Source: Granulicella arctica
GTDB taxonomy: Bacteria; Acidobacteriota; Terriglobia; Terriglobales; Acidobacteriaceae
Reading direction: 5' to 3'
DNA length: 64,000 nt
Assembly: GCF_013410065.1 (NCBI RefSeq)
Contig: NZ_JACCCW010000001.1
Coordinates: forward strand, 372,001-436,000
The notes beneath the pieces are model-generated. The model was not told where the DNA came from, did not search any database, and saw only the letters and a program-made list of their open reading frames with translations. The position numbers and the translations under genes were made by a program. Of this stretch, positions 24,534 to 33,302 are shown piece by piece; positions within the stretch are counted from its first letter, which is position 1; every line of letters begins with the position of its first letter.

Positions 24534-26315
24534 TTAGTCGAGGATGCGGGCTACTACGTCGTAGTCGTGGGACTCAGTGATTTCGGCGCGGTAGAAGGTT
24601 CCGGGGACGAGGGTTTCGTGGGGGCCGAAGTCGTTGATGAAGACCTTGCCGTCGATCTCGGGGGCGTGGAGCGAGGTGCGGCCTTCCCAGAGGAGCTCGG
24701 TCTCTTCGGATTCGCCTTCGACGAGGAGGTCGATCTCGCGGCCTACCCAGGCGGCTTTGGATTTGGTGCTGATCTTCTGCTGGAGCTTCATCAGCTTGCG
24801 GCGGCGGGCCTCGATGGTGCGGCGCGGGAGCTTGGTCGCGGCGTCGAGCTCGAAGGCTTTGGCACCCTCTTCGTCGGAGTAGGTGAAGACGCCGAGCCAG
24901 TCTATACGCGCTGCGCGTACGAACGCGCAGAGTTCTTCGAAGTCGGCTTCGGTTTCGCCGGGAAAGCCGACGATGAAGCTGGTGCGGATGACGATGCCGG
25001 GGACGATGCGGCGAGCCTTCTCGATGAGCTCGAGGAAGAGCTTGGCGTTGCCGCCGCGCTTCATGGTCTTGAGCACACTGGTGCTGGCGTGCTGGAGCGG
25101 GACGTCGAGGTACTTGGAGATGGTGTCGTGCTTCGCCATGGTCTCGAGCAGGCGCGTGGTGACCTTGTTCGGATAGGTGTAGAGGAAGCGGAGCCAGCGG
25201 AGGCCGGGAAGGACGGCGAGAGCTTCGAGGAGCTGAGAGAGACCATCGGCCAGGCCGAGGTCTTCGCCATAGCAGGTGGTGTCCTGGCCGATGAGGGTGA
25301 TCTCGCGGACGCCCTGAGCGATGAGGTTTTGCGCTTCGGCGATGATGGAGCCCATGCGGCGCGAGCGGAACTTGCCGCGGAGCTGGGGGATGATGCAGAA
25401 GCTACAGGGGTGATCGCAGCCTTCGGCGATCTTGATGTAGGCGCTGGCGCGGGGCGTTGTGAGGATGCGCGGCGTGGCGTCGTTGTAGAGATATTCGGGG
25501 AGCGCGGCGGTGGCTCCGTCCCAGGCTTCGCGGGAGAAGCGGCCCTGCTGCTGGCGGAGGTCGCCTTCGGGGCGGGAGGTGTTGCCCGGATCAATACCTC
25601 GCCCGATGCCGCGCTGGATGTGATCGCCGGGGTGGTTGAGGGGCTCGTCGCCGTGGGTTGTGCCGGTTTCGGCGAGGGACTGGACGATGCGAAGCTGCGG
25701 GGCGATCTCGCGATCGTGCTCGGGGTCGGCGAGCGGGCGGGAGTGCTGGCTGACGGCGCTCGGCGCGCGGCTCACGAGCTCCTGATGGACGGTGGTGTCG
25801 TCGACGAGGGTAGGGTTGAGGAGCGAGAGATCGTGCTGTGTGTGGGCGTCGATCTGCGGCTGCTGGAAGCCCTGGGGAAGGATCTGGAAGGGCGAGTTGT
25901 TCGCGTGGCCTGTGGGCGTGAGGCCGGCGGCGGCGAGGATAGCTTCGAGCTCGCCGGTGCCGACTACGGCGTCGACCTCGGGGATGTTCTTGCGGATCTC
26001 GTCGCGGTAGCGCTCGACGAGGCAGCCGGCGACGACGATGCGCTGGGCTTTGCCGCCGTTCTGCTGCTTGTGCTGGACCATCTCGAGGATGGTGTTGACG
26101 GACTCCTGCTTGGCGGAGTCGATGAAGCTACAGGTGTTGATGACGATGATCTCGGCGTCTTCGGCGCGGGGCGTGAGCTCGGCTCCGTTGTGGTGGAGCA
26201 TGCCCATCATGACCTCTGAGTCGACGAGGTTCTTGGGGCAGCCGAGGGAGACGAAGCCGACCTTGGGGCGAGCTGGAGTACTGACTGGGGCTTCGAGGAT
26301 GGCTGGAGGAGTCAC
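24534..26315 (-). CDS. rimO: Ribosomal protein S12 methylthiotransferase RimO with a large insertion
   Basis: RimO adds a methylthio group to an aspartate of ribosomal protein S12 using two iron-sulfur clusters. The UPF0004 domain has Cys26, Cys62 and Cys98 (SLGCPKNLVDSE, INTCSF, VAGCLVERY). The radical-SAM domain has the CxxxCxxC motif at Cys300, Cys304 and Cys307 (GCDHPCSFC). A C-terminal TRAM domain closes the protein. The total of 593 residues exceeds the usual 430-470 because of a stretch of roughly 135 residues (about 135-272), rich in His, Gln, Pro and Asp, between the two domains. The frame is uninterrupted and all ligands are kept, so the enzyme is probably active. Confidence 0.92.
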   Translation of the reverse strand: MTPPAILEAPVSTPARPKVGFVSLGCPKNLVDSEVMMGMLHHNGAELTPRAEDAEIIVINTCSFIDSAKQESVNTILEMVQHKQQNGGKAQRIVVAGCLVERYRDEIRKNIPEVDAVVGTGELEAILAAAGLTPTGHANNSPFQILPQGFQQPQIDAHTQHDLSLLNPTLVDDTTVHQELVSRAPSAVSQHSRPLADPEHDREIAPQLRIVQSLAETGTTHGDEPLNHPGDHIQRGIGRGIDPGNTSRPEGDLRQQQGRFSREAWDGATAALPEYLYNDATPRILTTPRASAYIKIAEGCDHPCSFCIIPQLRGKFRSRRMGSIIAEAQNLIAQGVREITLIGQDTTCYGEDLGLADGLSQLLEALAVLPGLRWLRFLYTYPNKVTTRLLETMAKHDTISKYLDVPLQHASTSVLKTMKRGGNAKLFLELIEKARRIVPGIVIRTSFIVGFPGETEADFEELCAFVRAARIDWLGVFTYSDEEGAKAFELDAATKLPRRTIEARRRKLMKLQQKISTKSKAAWVGREIDLLVEGESEETELLWEGRTSLHAPEIDGKVFINDFGPHETLVPGTFYRAEITESHDYDVVARILD

Positions 26316-26357
26316 AGTCTTCTAGTTTAGCAATTTATTGAGGATTGGCGCGGATTT

Positions 26358-27173
26358 TCAGGCTCCGCCGCGGTCAAGCTCTTTGGTCTTGAGGACGATG
26401 AGGTACTCGTAGATGGACTGGAGCGTGGCGTAGACGAGTCCGGCATAGCCGTCGAGGACGGCGCGGCGGAGGAACATCATGTAGAGCCATTTGATGATCG
26501 GTCGGCCGGGCAGTTTGTAGAAGAGGGCCTTCTGGTGGAGTCGGCGGGTGTGGAAGTCGGGATCGCGGAGGGCAGTTTTGAGCGATGGATTGCGGAGGCC
26601 TTGCTGGCGATGGATGAGCTCGGCTTCCATGGTGCTGTAGACGTTGTGCTTCGAGACCCAGTGCGCGATGCCCTTGGAGAAGGGAAAGTGATCGAGCGGG
26701 TAGGAGAGTTCGGCGATGGGGCCTGTTACTTCGATGACCTCGTTGATGGCGCGCGTGTAGCGGCTGCGCTCGGGGCGAACGAGGCGGATGTAGAAGGGCG
26801 AGATCTGCGCGTGCTTGAGCCAGGTGCCGAAGAGGAAGTCGCGGCGGCGGAGACGGAAGCCGCTGGTTTCGGGTGTGGCTGAGAGGATGATCTGCTGCAT
26901 CTCGCGGGAGAGCTCGGGCGTGGGACGCTCGTCCGCGTCGAGGATGAGGAGCCAAGGGTATTTGAATGGGAGTTGGAAGGCGGCGTTGCGATGGGCTGCG
27001 TAGTTGTCGAAGATGCGCTGGGTGACATGAGCTCCGGCTGCGCGGGCGATCTCGACGGTTGCGTCGGTCGAGTGGGAGTCGAAGACGTGGATGTCGTCGG
27101 ACCAGTCGACGGAGGCGAGACAGCCGGGGAGATCGTGCTGCTCGTTTTTGGTAAGGATGAGGATGGAGATCAT
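26358..27173 (-). CDS. Family 2 glycosyltransferase
   Basis: The 271-residue protein has the GT2 N-terminus (ISILILTKNEQHDLPGCLASV), the metal-binding LILDADERPT motif around residue 80 and a later EVIEV region. Its overall layout matches the WaaE/KdtX-like branch that adds sugars to lipopolysaccharide core or similar glycans. The C-terminus carries hydrophobic stretches (WLYMMFLRRAVLDGYAGLVYATL) suggesting membrane association. It lies downstream of the fabF/ACP genes on the same strand. Donor and acceptor are unknown. Confidence 0.85.
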   Translation of the reverse strand: MISILILTKNEQHDLPGCLASVDWSDDIHVFDSHSTDATVEIARAAGAHVTQRIFDNYAAHRNAAFQLPFKYPWLLILDADERPTPELSREMQQIILSATPETSGFRLRRRDFLFGTWLKHAQISPFYIRLVRPERSRYTRAINEVIEVTGPIAELSYPLDHFPFSKGIAHWVSKHNVYSTMEAELIHRQQGLRNPSLKTALRDPDFHTRRLHQKALFYKLPGRPIIKWLYMMFLRRAVLDGYAGLVYATLQSIYEYLIVLKTKELDRGGA

Positions 27174-27223
27174 CTGGGGCTATGGTATCGCGATGGGTTA
27201 TGCGATCAAAACATGCGACTGCA

Positions 27224-27271
27224 AGAGCAAGGGCAAATGCAGGTCCTTCGGCTTCGCTCAGGATGACAGTT
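27224..27271. repeat. Dispersed GCAGGTCCTTCGG...CAGGATGACAG repeat, copy 1
   Basis: The stretch holds repeated GCAA/GCAG triplets, followed by AGGTCCTTCGG, CTTCGCTCAGGATGACAG and TTTTGT. A related copy, with an extra inner segment, lies at 29135-29226. It falls in the short intergenic gap after fabF and has no coding role. Confidence 0.6.
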
Positions 27272-27285
27272 TTGTTTGGGCGCGG

Positions 27286-28518
27286 TTAGGTCGTCCAAGG
27301 GCGCAGCGCGAGGACGGCGTTGAGGCCACCGAAGGCTAGTGAGTTGGAGATGGCTAGCTTTGGTTTGGTCTCGCGGTTGGTTCCGAGGATGACGTCGAGG
27401 TTCAGCGCGGGGTCGATCTGGGTGACTCCGACGTTGGCGGGGAGTTGGCCGTGATGGAGGGCGAGGACGGTGGCGAGGGCCTCGATGGCTCCGGTTGCGC
27501 CGATGGAGTGGCCGTGGAGGGCTTTGGTGGAGCTGACGGGAATGTGCGCTGCGCGGTCGCCGAAGACCTGGTGGATCGCGGTGGCTTCGACGGTGTCGTT
27601 GACCTGGGTTCCGGTGCCGTGGGCGTTGATGTAGCCGACCTCTTCGGGGGAGGCGTTTGCGTCGGATAAAGCTCGGTTGATGGCTGCTGCTGCGCCTTCG
27701 GCCTTGGGCTGGGTGATGTGATGGGCGTCGGCGGACATGCCGAAGCCGACAATCTCGGCGTAGATGGTGGCGTTGCGGGCCTGGGCGCTCTCGAGGGTTT
27801 CGAGGATGAGGGTCGCGGAGCCTTCGCCGAGGGTCATGCCGTCGCGGTCGGCGGAGAAGGGGCGGCATTGTGTGGGGGAGACGACGCGCATGGAGTCCCA
27901 GGCGCGGAGGAAGCCGAGCGTAAGCGGAGCTTCGTGGCCGCCTGCAATGGCGGCGGTTGCCATGCCTGACCGGACCATCTGGAAGGCGAGGCCAATGGCG
28001 TGGGTGCCGGAGGAGCAGGCGGTCGAGATGTTGAGGACTGGGCCGGTGATGCCGTGTTCGGTGGCGATGTAGCTGGCTCCGGCGCTGGACATGGTGCGGA
28101 TGACGGTGAGCGGATGGACGCGGGCGTTCTGGTTGTAGAGACGGCCGGTTTCCTGCTCTTCGGAGCTGCGGCCGCCCGTAGAACAGCCGGTGATGATGGC
28201 GATGGATTCGGTGCTGTGTGCTGGCAGGAAGCCGCTGTGCTCGACGGCCTGGCGTGCGGCGAGCATGGCGAACTGGGCGCTGCGGTCGCTGGAGACGATC
28301 TGGCCGGAGCTGAGGAAGAGCGAGGGGTCGAAGTCCTTCACCTCGGCGTAGCGCGTGAAGCGGAGATTGGGGTTGAGCGGGTCGCCCGATGGAGCTTCGG
28401 GAAAGGCGCGGAGCGGGCCGATACCGCTGACTCCGGCGAAGAGCGAGGTGCGAAACTCGTCGAGGGTTTTGCCGATGGGGGTGATGCAACCTAAGCCGGT
28501 AACGACGACACGGTTCAC
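27286..28518 (-). CDS. fabF: Beta-ketoacyl-ACP synthase II-like protein
   Basis: This thiolase-fold condensing enzyme has 410 residues, the normal FabF length. The nucleophile is Cys168 (NISTACSSGTHAIG). The two histidines are His300 (NAHGTGT) and His337 (ALHGHSIGATG). It elongates acyl-ACP chains by decarboxylative Claisen condensation. It overlaps the acyl carrier protein gene by 4 bases. The pairing with a dedicated ACP and a nearby type III polyketide synthase suggests a specialised acyl-chain pathway rather than the housekeeping fab cluster, but housekeeping use is not excluded. Confidence 0.93.
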   Translation of the reverse strand: MNRVVVTGLGCITPIGKTLDEFRTSLFAGVSGIGPLRAFPEAPSGDPLNPNLRFTRYAEVKDFDPSLFLSSGQIVSSDRSAQFAMLAARQAVEHSGFLPAHSTESIAIITGCSTGGRSSEEQETGRLYNQNARVHPLTVIRTMSSAGASYIATEHGITGPVLNISTACSSGTHAIGLAFQMVRSGMATAAIAGGHEAPLTLGFLRAWDSMRVVSPTQCRPFSADRDGMTLGEGSATLILETLESAQARNATIYAEIVGFGMSADAHHITQPKAEGAAAAINRALSDANASPEEVGYINAHGTGTQVNDTVEATAIHQVFGDRAAHIPVSSTKALHGHSIGATGAIEALATVLALHHGQLPANVGVTQIDPALNLDVILGTNRETKPKLAISNSLAFGGLNAVLALRPWTT

Positions 28519-28784
28519 TTGCTCTCCTCCACGGCGATAGTCTCTGCGGGTTTGTTCAGCAGGAGAGTAACGCCGTTGACCATGTCGCGGACGGTGCGCA
28601 GGCTGTTCATCGACTCATCGGGGATCTGGATGTCGAAGGTGTCTTCGACGGCGAAGGAGGCGTTGATCTTGTCGAGTGAATCCATACCGAGCTCATCGAA
28701 GCTGCTGTCGAGGGTAACTCCTTCGAGCGGGGGGTTCTTCGACTTGGCGATAATGGCGATGCAGCGGTCGGCGATGTCGTCCAT
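28515..28784 (-). CDS. Acyl carrier protein
   Basis: The 89-residue protein has the phosphopantetheine attachment motif GMDSLDKI with Ser36 as the modified serine. Family helices surround it (FDELGMDSLDKINASFAVEDTF). It is longer and less acidic than a typical AcpP and is therefore likely a dedicated carrier for the adjacent FabF. The two genes overlap by 4 bases. The start at 28784 has GGAGA 4-8 bases upstream on the minus strand. Confidence 0.92.
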   Translation of the reverse strand: MDDIADRCIAIIAKSKNPPLEGVTLDSSFDELGMDSLDKINASFAVEDTFDIQIPDESMNSLRTVRDMVNGVTLLLNKPAETIAVEESK

Positions 28785-28944
28785 GGTCTCCTCACTGTAT
28801 CTCGTTTGGACGCTTCTTTGCCTTCGGAATGGTGCAAAGTGTTGCGGAGGTTGAGGTGGAAAATTATTTTTCTGGGTTGGCTGCGGTGGTGACTGGAGGT
28901 GATTTTGTGGTGGAAGCTGGGGTTGATCGAGGGACTTGTTTGGG

Positions 28945-29016
28945 GATATACCCCCTACCCATACCTAAGGTATCAAAATATGAAGAACAAAGGACTTAGG
29001 TTCTGATCTAGATATG
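28945..29016. repeat. Dispersed intergenic repeat, copy B
   Basis: This copy matches 22695-22765 over about 70 bases (see copy A), in the same orientation. The small hairpin is ATACC-TAA-GGTAT here. It sits in the 28785-29283 intergenic region, which also holds a terminator and another repeat but no visible gene. Confidence 0.75.
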
Positions 29017-29038
29017 GTGTATATGACGTTTGGGACGT

Positions 29039-29068
29039 GAAAAAGCCCGGCTTGTGCCGGGCTTTTTC
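29039..29068. terminator. Bidirectional hairpin terminator
   Basis: The 13-base perfect stem GAAAAAGCCCGGC / GCCGGGCTTTTTC encloses the loop TTGT. A-run and T-run flank it on both strands. It lies downstream of the type III polyketide synthase gene on the minus strand, 216 bases after its stop. Confidence 0.8.
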
Positions 29069-29134
29069 TGGTTTTCCTTCTGGTTCTATTGTATCGGGTG
29101 TGTCAAGGGTTTTTGGGTGTGGGAATGGGAACAA

Positions 29135-29226
29135 GCAACTGCAACAGCAAAAACAACCGCAGGTCCTTCGACTGCGCCTCTCGCGATGAAGCTGCGAGAG
29201 GCTTCGCTCAGGATGACAGTTTTGTG
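29135..29226. repeat. Dispersed CGCAGGTCCTTCG...CAGGATGACAG repeat, copy 2
   Basis: This is a related copy of 27224-27271. It carries an extra inner hairpin-like segment with CCTCTCGCGATGAAG and CTGCGAGAGGCTTC. The outer parts (GCAA-rich start, AGGTCCTTCG, GCTTCGCTCAGGATGACAG, TTTTGT) are conserved. The pattern suggests a mobile or recombining non-coding repeat family. Confidence 0.6.
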
Positions 29227-29283
29227 GCGGCATGTTTGTGGCAGCGTGTTTGGGTTTCAGTTCCTTGCCTAGCGATCAGCTCT

Positions 29284-30345
29284 CTACCATTGCAATAGAA
29301 CCAGCTCTGAGCAGAAGCCGGGGCCCATGGCGGCGAGGATGCTGTAGCTTCCGGGTTGGCCGGGGGTGTCTTTGAGGTAGCCCTCGAGGACGGCGAGGAC
29401 GGAGGCGGCGGAGAGGTTGCCGACCTGGCTGAGGCTCTTCCAGGAGGGGGCGAGGGCGTCTTTGGGGAGGTCGAGGGAGGTTTCCATGGCTTCGAGGACC
29501 TTGGGGCCTCCGCTGTGGAAGATGTAGGTGGAGATGTCACCGAGGGTGAGGTGGTTTTCGGTGAGGAAGCTCTCTACGTTGCCGCGGAGGTTTTCGTTGA
29601 CGACTTTGGGGACGTCGGGGGAGAGGACGATGGTGAAGCCGGTGTCGCCGATGTCCCATCCCATGACGTGCTCGGTGTTGCGGTAGAAGGTGGAGCGGGT
29701 GGCGAGGACCTTTGGGCCGGAGTTCTTTTTTGCGATGGGGGTGTCGGCTCCAGCGATGATGACGGCGGCGGCTCCGTCTCCGAAGAGGCCGCAGGAGATG
29801 AGGTTGGCGATGGATTGGTCGTCGTCCTGCCAGGTGAGGGAGCAGAGCTCGACGGAGAGGAGCAGGGCGTACTGGGTTGGAAACGCCCGAACATAATCCG
29901 AGGCTCTAGCAATGCCTGCTGCTCCGGCTACGCAGCCTAGGCCGAAGATGGGGGTGCGCTTGACGTTGGTGGGGAACGGCATGAGGTTGATGAGGCGGGC
30001 TTCGAGGGTGGGGCTGGCGATGCCGGTGACGGAGGCGGAGAAGATGGCGGAGATGTCTGCCGGGGTGAGGCCGAGGGGTTCGAGCGCGCGGGTGATGCAG
30101 GTCTGGGCTAGGTCAACGGCGGCGGCGATCCACTGATCGTTGGTCTGCTTGAAGCCCTTGAGGGTGGGGTAGTGCTCGAGCGGGAAGACGGTGTGGCGGA
30201 AGTCGACGCCGCAGTTGGCGTGGAGACGGCTAAGGAGACGGGGTTCTTCGAGCTTGCCGGCCCAACGCTCTTTGAGGGCTTCCGTGATGACCGATTGCGG
30301 GTAACGATGCGCGGGGTAGGCCGTGCCGACGGACGAGATTTGCAT
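29284..30345 (-). CDS. Type III polyketide synthase (chalcone/stilbene-synthase family)
   Basis: The 353-residue protein has the type III PKS catalytic triad: Cys138 in FGLGCVAGAAG, His277 in IFHSGGPKV and Asn310 in QVGNLSAAS. It ends in the family block GPGFCSELVLL. The ATG at 30345 gives the canonical N-terminus; the reading frame upstream has no family support. These enzymes condense acyl-CoA starters with malonyl-CoA to give pyrones or alkylresorcinols. The FabF and ACP genes downstream on the same strand could supply or extend the starter. The product is unknown. Confidence 0.93.
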   Translation of the reverse strand: MQISSVGTAYPAHRYPQSVITEALKERWAGKLEEPRLLSRLHANCGVDFRHTVFPLEHYPTLKGFKQTNDQWIAAAVDLAQTCITRALEPLGLTPADISAIFSASVTGIASPTLEARLINLMPFPTNVKRTPIFGLGCVAGAAGIARASDYVRAFPTQYALLLSVELCSLTWQDDDQSIANLISCGLFGDGAAAVIIAGADTPIAKKNSGPKVLATRSTFYRNTEHVMGWDIGDTGFTIVLSPDVPKVVNENLRGNVESFLTENHLTLGDISTYIFHSGGPKVLEAMETSLDLPKDALAPSWKSLSQVGNLSAASVLAVLEGYLKDTPGQPGSYSILAAMGPGFCSELVLLQW

Positions 30346-30434
30346 TGCGTAAGGGGTCCCTCTGGATGCGTTGGATTGGTGATGCGGCGAGACGGTGGCA
30401 TTGCTTCCGCCATCATAGGGGATCGAGATGAAGA

Positions 30435-31295
30435 TCAGGGGATGCGGGCGATCTCTCGCTGGTAGAGGCTGTTGCGCGGGTACTCCTTCGAGAGAGCGAT
30501 GAGGGTGGCTTTTGCCTCTTTGGGGTGGTTGTCGCGGAGGGCGGCAACGGCGAGCATCATGCGGGCGAAGGGGGCGAGATAGTGGCCGTTCGCGGCGGTG
30601 ATGCGGAGCAGGCGGATGCCTTCTTCCTTGTCGGTGCCTGCGCCGGTGGCCCCTAGGATCCAGCGGATGGGGGCGGGTTTGAGGCTGAGCATGTAGTTCT
30701 CGACGCCCGAGGCGAGGTAGGCGTCGAACATCGTTGAATCGGCGGCGAGGACCTGTTTGGAGAAGGCGCTGGCTTCTTTGCTGAGATTGAGAGCGGCGAG
30801 GTCGCGCTTCTCGATGAGGAGAGCGTAGTCGGACCGCATGCCGCTGATGCAGGTCTTGGAGTAGAGGGCGGCGACATCCTGCGGGTTGCGCTTGAGAGCG
30901 GCGTCGGCGAGCTGGGCGGCGTGCGTGGTGCGGTCGTCGAAGGCTTTGCGGACGGCGGGATCGGGGGTGAGCTTGCTGCGGTTGTCGAAGCGGCTCTGGT
31001 CGGCGAAGAGCTGGACGTCGATGATGTGGAGGCGATCGAACTCGCTGAAGAGATAGGCTGCGGCGTCGGAGACGACGGGCAGGGGCTCGTCGGGATGCCT
31101 GGCGCTGTACTGCTGGAAGACGGCGTGGGCACCGGGGAAGTCGAGGTTGTAGAGGTCGCGGTAGCCCTGATCGAGAGCGGGGGGATAGGCCATCGAGGCA
31201 AAGGAGTTGGAGGCGAAAGAAAGGCAGAGAAAGAGGAGCATCCAAAGAAGGATGCCGGTCGAGCGGGCCACCCTGGCCGGGTGTATTGGTGACAT
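30435..31295 (-). CDS. Secreted helical-repeat (TPR-like) protein of unknown function
   Basis: The 286-residue protein begins with a signal sequence (GILLWMLLFLCLSFASNSFA). It consists of alpha-helical repeat-like segments (LDFPGAHAVFQQYSARHPDE, ADAALKRNPQDVAALYSKTCISG, ARMMLAVAALRDNHPKEAKATLIALSKEYP) that resemble divergent TPR. No catalytic motif is recognised. It lies 89 bases upstream of the type III PKS gene on the same strand and may be part of that operon. Confidence 0.75.
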   Translation of the reverse strand: MSPIHPARVARSTGILLWMLLFLCLSFASNSFASMAYPPALDQGYRDLYNLDFPGAHAVFQQYSARHPDEPLPVVSDAAAYLFSEFDRLHIIDVQLFADQSRFDNRSKLTPDPAVRKAFDDRTTHAAQLADAALKRNPQDVAALYSKTCISGMRSDYALLIEKRDLAALNLSKEASAFSKQVLAADSTMFDAYLASGVENYMLSLKPAPIRWILGATGAGTDKEEGIRLLRITAANGHYLAPFARMMLAVAALRDNHPKEAKATLIALSKEYPRNSLYQREIARIP

Positions 31296-31442
31296 TGGTT
31301 CCTCGTGTCCAAAGTGCTGGGATGCCTGCGGCGATGCTCATTGGGTGAGATGGCCGAATCAGGGTTTGGACTGTCTGGAGGCAGCGAAGAAAGCACGCTG
31401 AGGCGTGGAACGCTTATCCTATGGGGGAGGAATACGGAGACG

Positions 31443-33296
31443 ATGCGGAATAAACGTCAGCTTTTGTGGATCGTTCCAGCGGTTTTGCTGGTGCTGTGTC
31501 TGGTGGGGAGCTTCGTCACGCGTGGGGCGATGGCGGATCTGCAGTTTTTGAGGAGCCGTCACGGAGTAGGGCAAGCGGATGTGGTCGATCAGCGGCCGTT
31601 GCAGACGGCGCAGACGCTCTTCTCGCTGGCGGTGTCGGCGGAGGAGCAGGCGTTCGCGCATGAGGCGATCCGTGTGGCGGACCACGAGGTGGACCAGGCG
31701 TTCGCGATGGCGCTGCGGCAGGCGAATACGGAGGGCCGGACGCTGACCGGCAAGGCGCTCGACGCATCGAATAAGGTGACCGCGCTGCAACAGACGGCCA
31801 AACAGGATCAGGCGGCGGTGGATGCCCTGGTGGCGAGTGCGTCGGCGAGAAATCCGGGCGCGGACGACGACGATCTCGATGTTGCGAAGGCGCAGCTCGC
31901 TCTGGATAAGGATGAGCTGGACGATGCGCAGAGCACGTTGGCGATTGTTACGGGTGACCAGCGCGGGAAGATCCAGGAGGAGCTGGCCGCACATGAAGCG
32001 GGGATGAAGAAGTACGAAAACCATGCGGGCGATGGCGAGATCGCGGTGGTGTCGTCGCAGCGATTTAAGACACTGGCAGGAAGGCTGAAGGCGTGGTTCG
32101 ATCAGCGCAGCCGGATCAGCCTGTTGGAACAGGCGAAGGCGCAGGCGGATGCGGATACTGCTTCGCTGACGACGCAGTACGGTACGTTGCAGCAGAAGGC
32201 GACTGCGTTGACGGGGACGGAGAAGCAGGTGCAGGCGGCGGATGCTCCGCCGATCGCTGCTCTACCAGGGGCGGTGAGTGCTCAAGCAGCGACCGCTGCG
32301 CCTGCGAGGCCGAGCCGGTTGGTTTTGCTGCGCAGGCTGGAGGCACAAAGGAACATTCTCGGGATACTGAACGACCGTATCGAGAGCCAGAAGGAGCTTT
32401 CGTCGGGGTATGCGAAGTGGCTGGCACAGGTCCAGTTGCAACATCAGATTGTGGTGCATCTGCTGCTGCACTCGTTCGCGTGGATCGCGTTTATCGTGCT
32501 GTGCGCGGTGCTGCTGAGCTCGCTGATTAGCGTGCTGGTGGAGCGTCGCGTCGCTACGCTGTCGGTTGCGGACCGGCGCAGCATGCATACGTTCCAGACG
32601 GTACTGCAACTGGTGGTGCAGGCGTTGGCGCTGCTGCTGATACTGCTGGTGGTGTTTGGGCCGCCAAGCCAGATGCCGACGATCCTTGGACTGGCGACGG
32701 CCGGGTTGACGGTGGTGTTTCAGGACTTCATCCTGGCGTTCTTCGGCTGGTTCGTGCTGATGGGGAAGAACGGCATCCGCGTGGGGGACTGGGTGGAGAT
32801 CAACGGTGTCGGGGGCGAGGTGGTCGAGATCGGGCTGTTCCGGACGGCGCTGCTGGAGACGGGCAACTGGACGGACAAGGGGCATCCGACGGGACGACGG
32901 ACGACGTTCGTGAACAAGTACGCCATCTCGGGGCAGTACTTCAACTTCTCGACGACCGGGCAGTGGATGTGGGATGAGATCAAGGTGAATATTCCGACGT
33001 CGGCGGATAGCTACGACATGATTGAGCGTATCCACAAGGTGGTGCTGGACGAGACGGCGAAGGACACGGAACAGGCCGAGCGCGAATTGCAGCGGGCGAG
33101 CCAGCAGCATGGGGTGACCCAGTTCAGCGCGACGCCTTCGGTGGATATGCGTCCGGCGTCGTCGGGGATCGATATTGTGGTGCGGTATGTGACGCGCGCG
33201 GGGGATCGGCTGGAGATGCGGAATCGGCTGTATCAGTCGGTGATTGGGCTGATGCGGGTGCCGGCTCCGGCGATTGAGGCTACGACCGGCAAGTGA
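31443..33296 (+). CDS. MscS-family mechanosensitive ion channel with long periplasmic N-domain
   Basis: The protein has a signal or first membrane segment (LLWIVPAVLLVLCLVGSF), then about 300 mostly helical residues with coiled-coil character. Three more membrane stretches follow (LHSFAWIAFIVLCAVLLSSL, LQLVVQALALLLILLVVFG, ILGLATAGLTVVFQDFILAFFGWFV). The MscS beta-domain comes next (VGDWVEINGVGGEVVEIGLFRTALLE). MscS channels release solutes under osmotic downshock. The start at ATG 31443 is preceded by GGAGACG. It converges with the E2-like gene, with 6 bases between the stops. Confidence 0.88.
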   Translation: MRNKRQLLWIVPAVLLVLCLVGSFVTRGAMADLQFLRSRHGVGQADVVDQRPLQTAQTLFSLAVSAEEQAFAHEAIRVADHEVDQAFAMALRQANTEGRTLTGKALDASNKVTALQQTAKQDQAAVDALVASASARNPGADDDDLDVAKAQLALDKDELDDAQSTLAIVTGDQRGKIQEELAAHEAGMKKYENHAGDGEIAVVSSQRFKTLAGRLKAWFDQRSRISLLEQAKAQADADTASLTTQYGTLQQKATALTGTEKQVQAADAPPIAALPGAVSAQAATAAPARPSRLVLLRRLEAQRNILGILNDRIESQKELSSGYAKWLAQVQLQHQIVVHLLLHSFAWIAFIVLCAVLLSSLISVLVERRVATLSVADRRSMHTFQTVLQLVVQALALLLILLVVFGPPSQMPTILGLATAGLTVVFQDFILAFFGWFVLMGKNGIRVGDWVEINGVGGEVVEIGLFRTALLETGNWTDKGHPTGRRTTFVNKYAISGQYFNFSTTGQWMWDEIKVNIPTSADSYDMIERIHKVVLDETAKDTEQAERELQRASQQHGVTQFSATPSVDMRPASSGIDIVVRYVTRAGDRLEMRNRLYQSVIGLMRVPAPAIEATTGK

Positions 33297-33302
33297 TGGC
33301 GG

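Noticed and set aside
24516..26219. Long open frame of 567 codons antisense to rimO
   Set aside because: It is a shadow of the high-GC third positions of rimO. Its composition is Gly/Asp/Val/Ala-repetitive and matches no family, while the opposite strand has all RimO motifs.
27206..28489. Arg/Pro-rich frame within fabF on the same strand
   Set aside because: Alternate frame of a clear FabF gene; the composition is typical of frame-shifted GC-rich coding DNA.
31345..31400. Sequence GGTGAGATGGCCGAATC resembling the 5' part of a class II tRNA
   Set aside because: No complementary acceptor stem or T arm follows, so it is not a tRNA gene.
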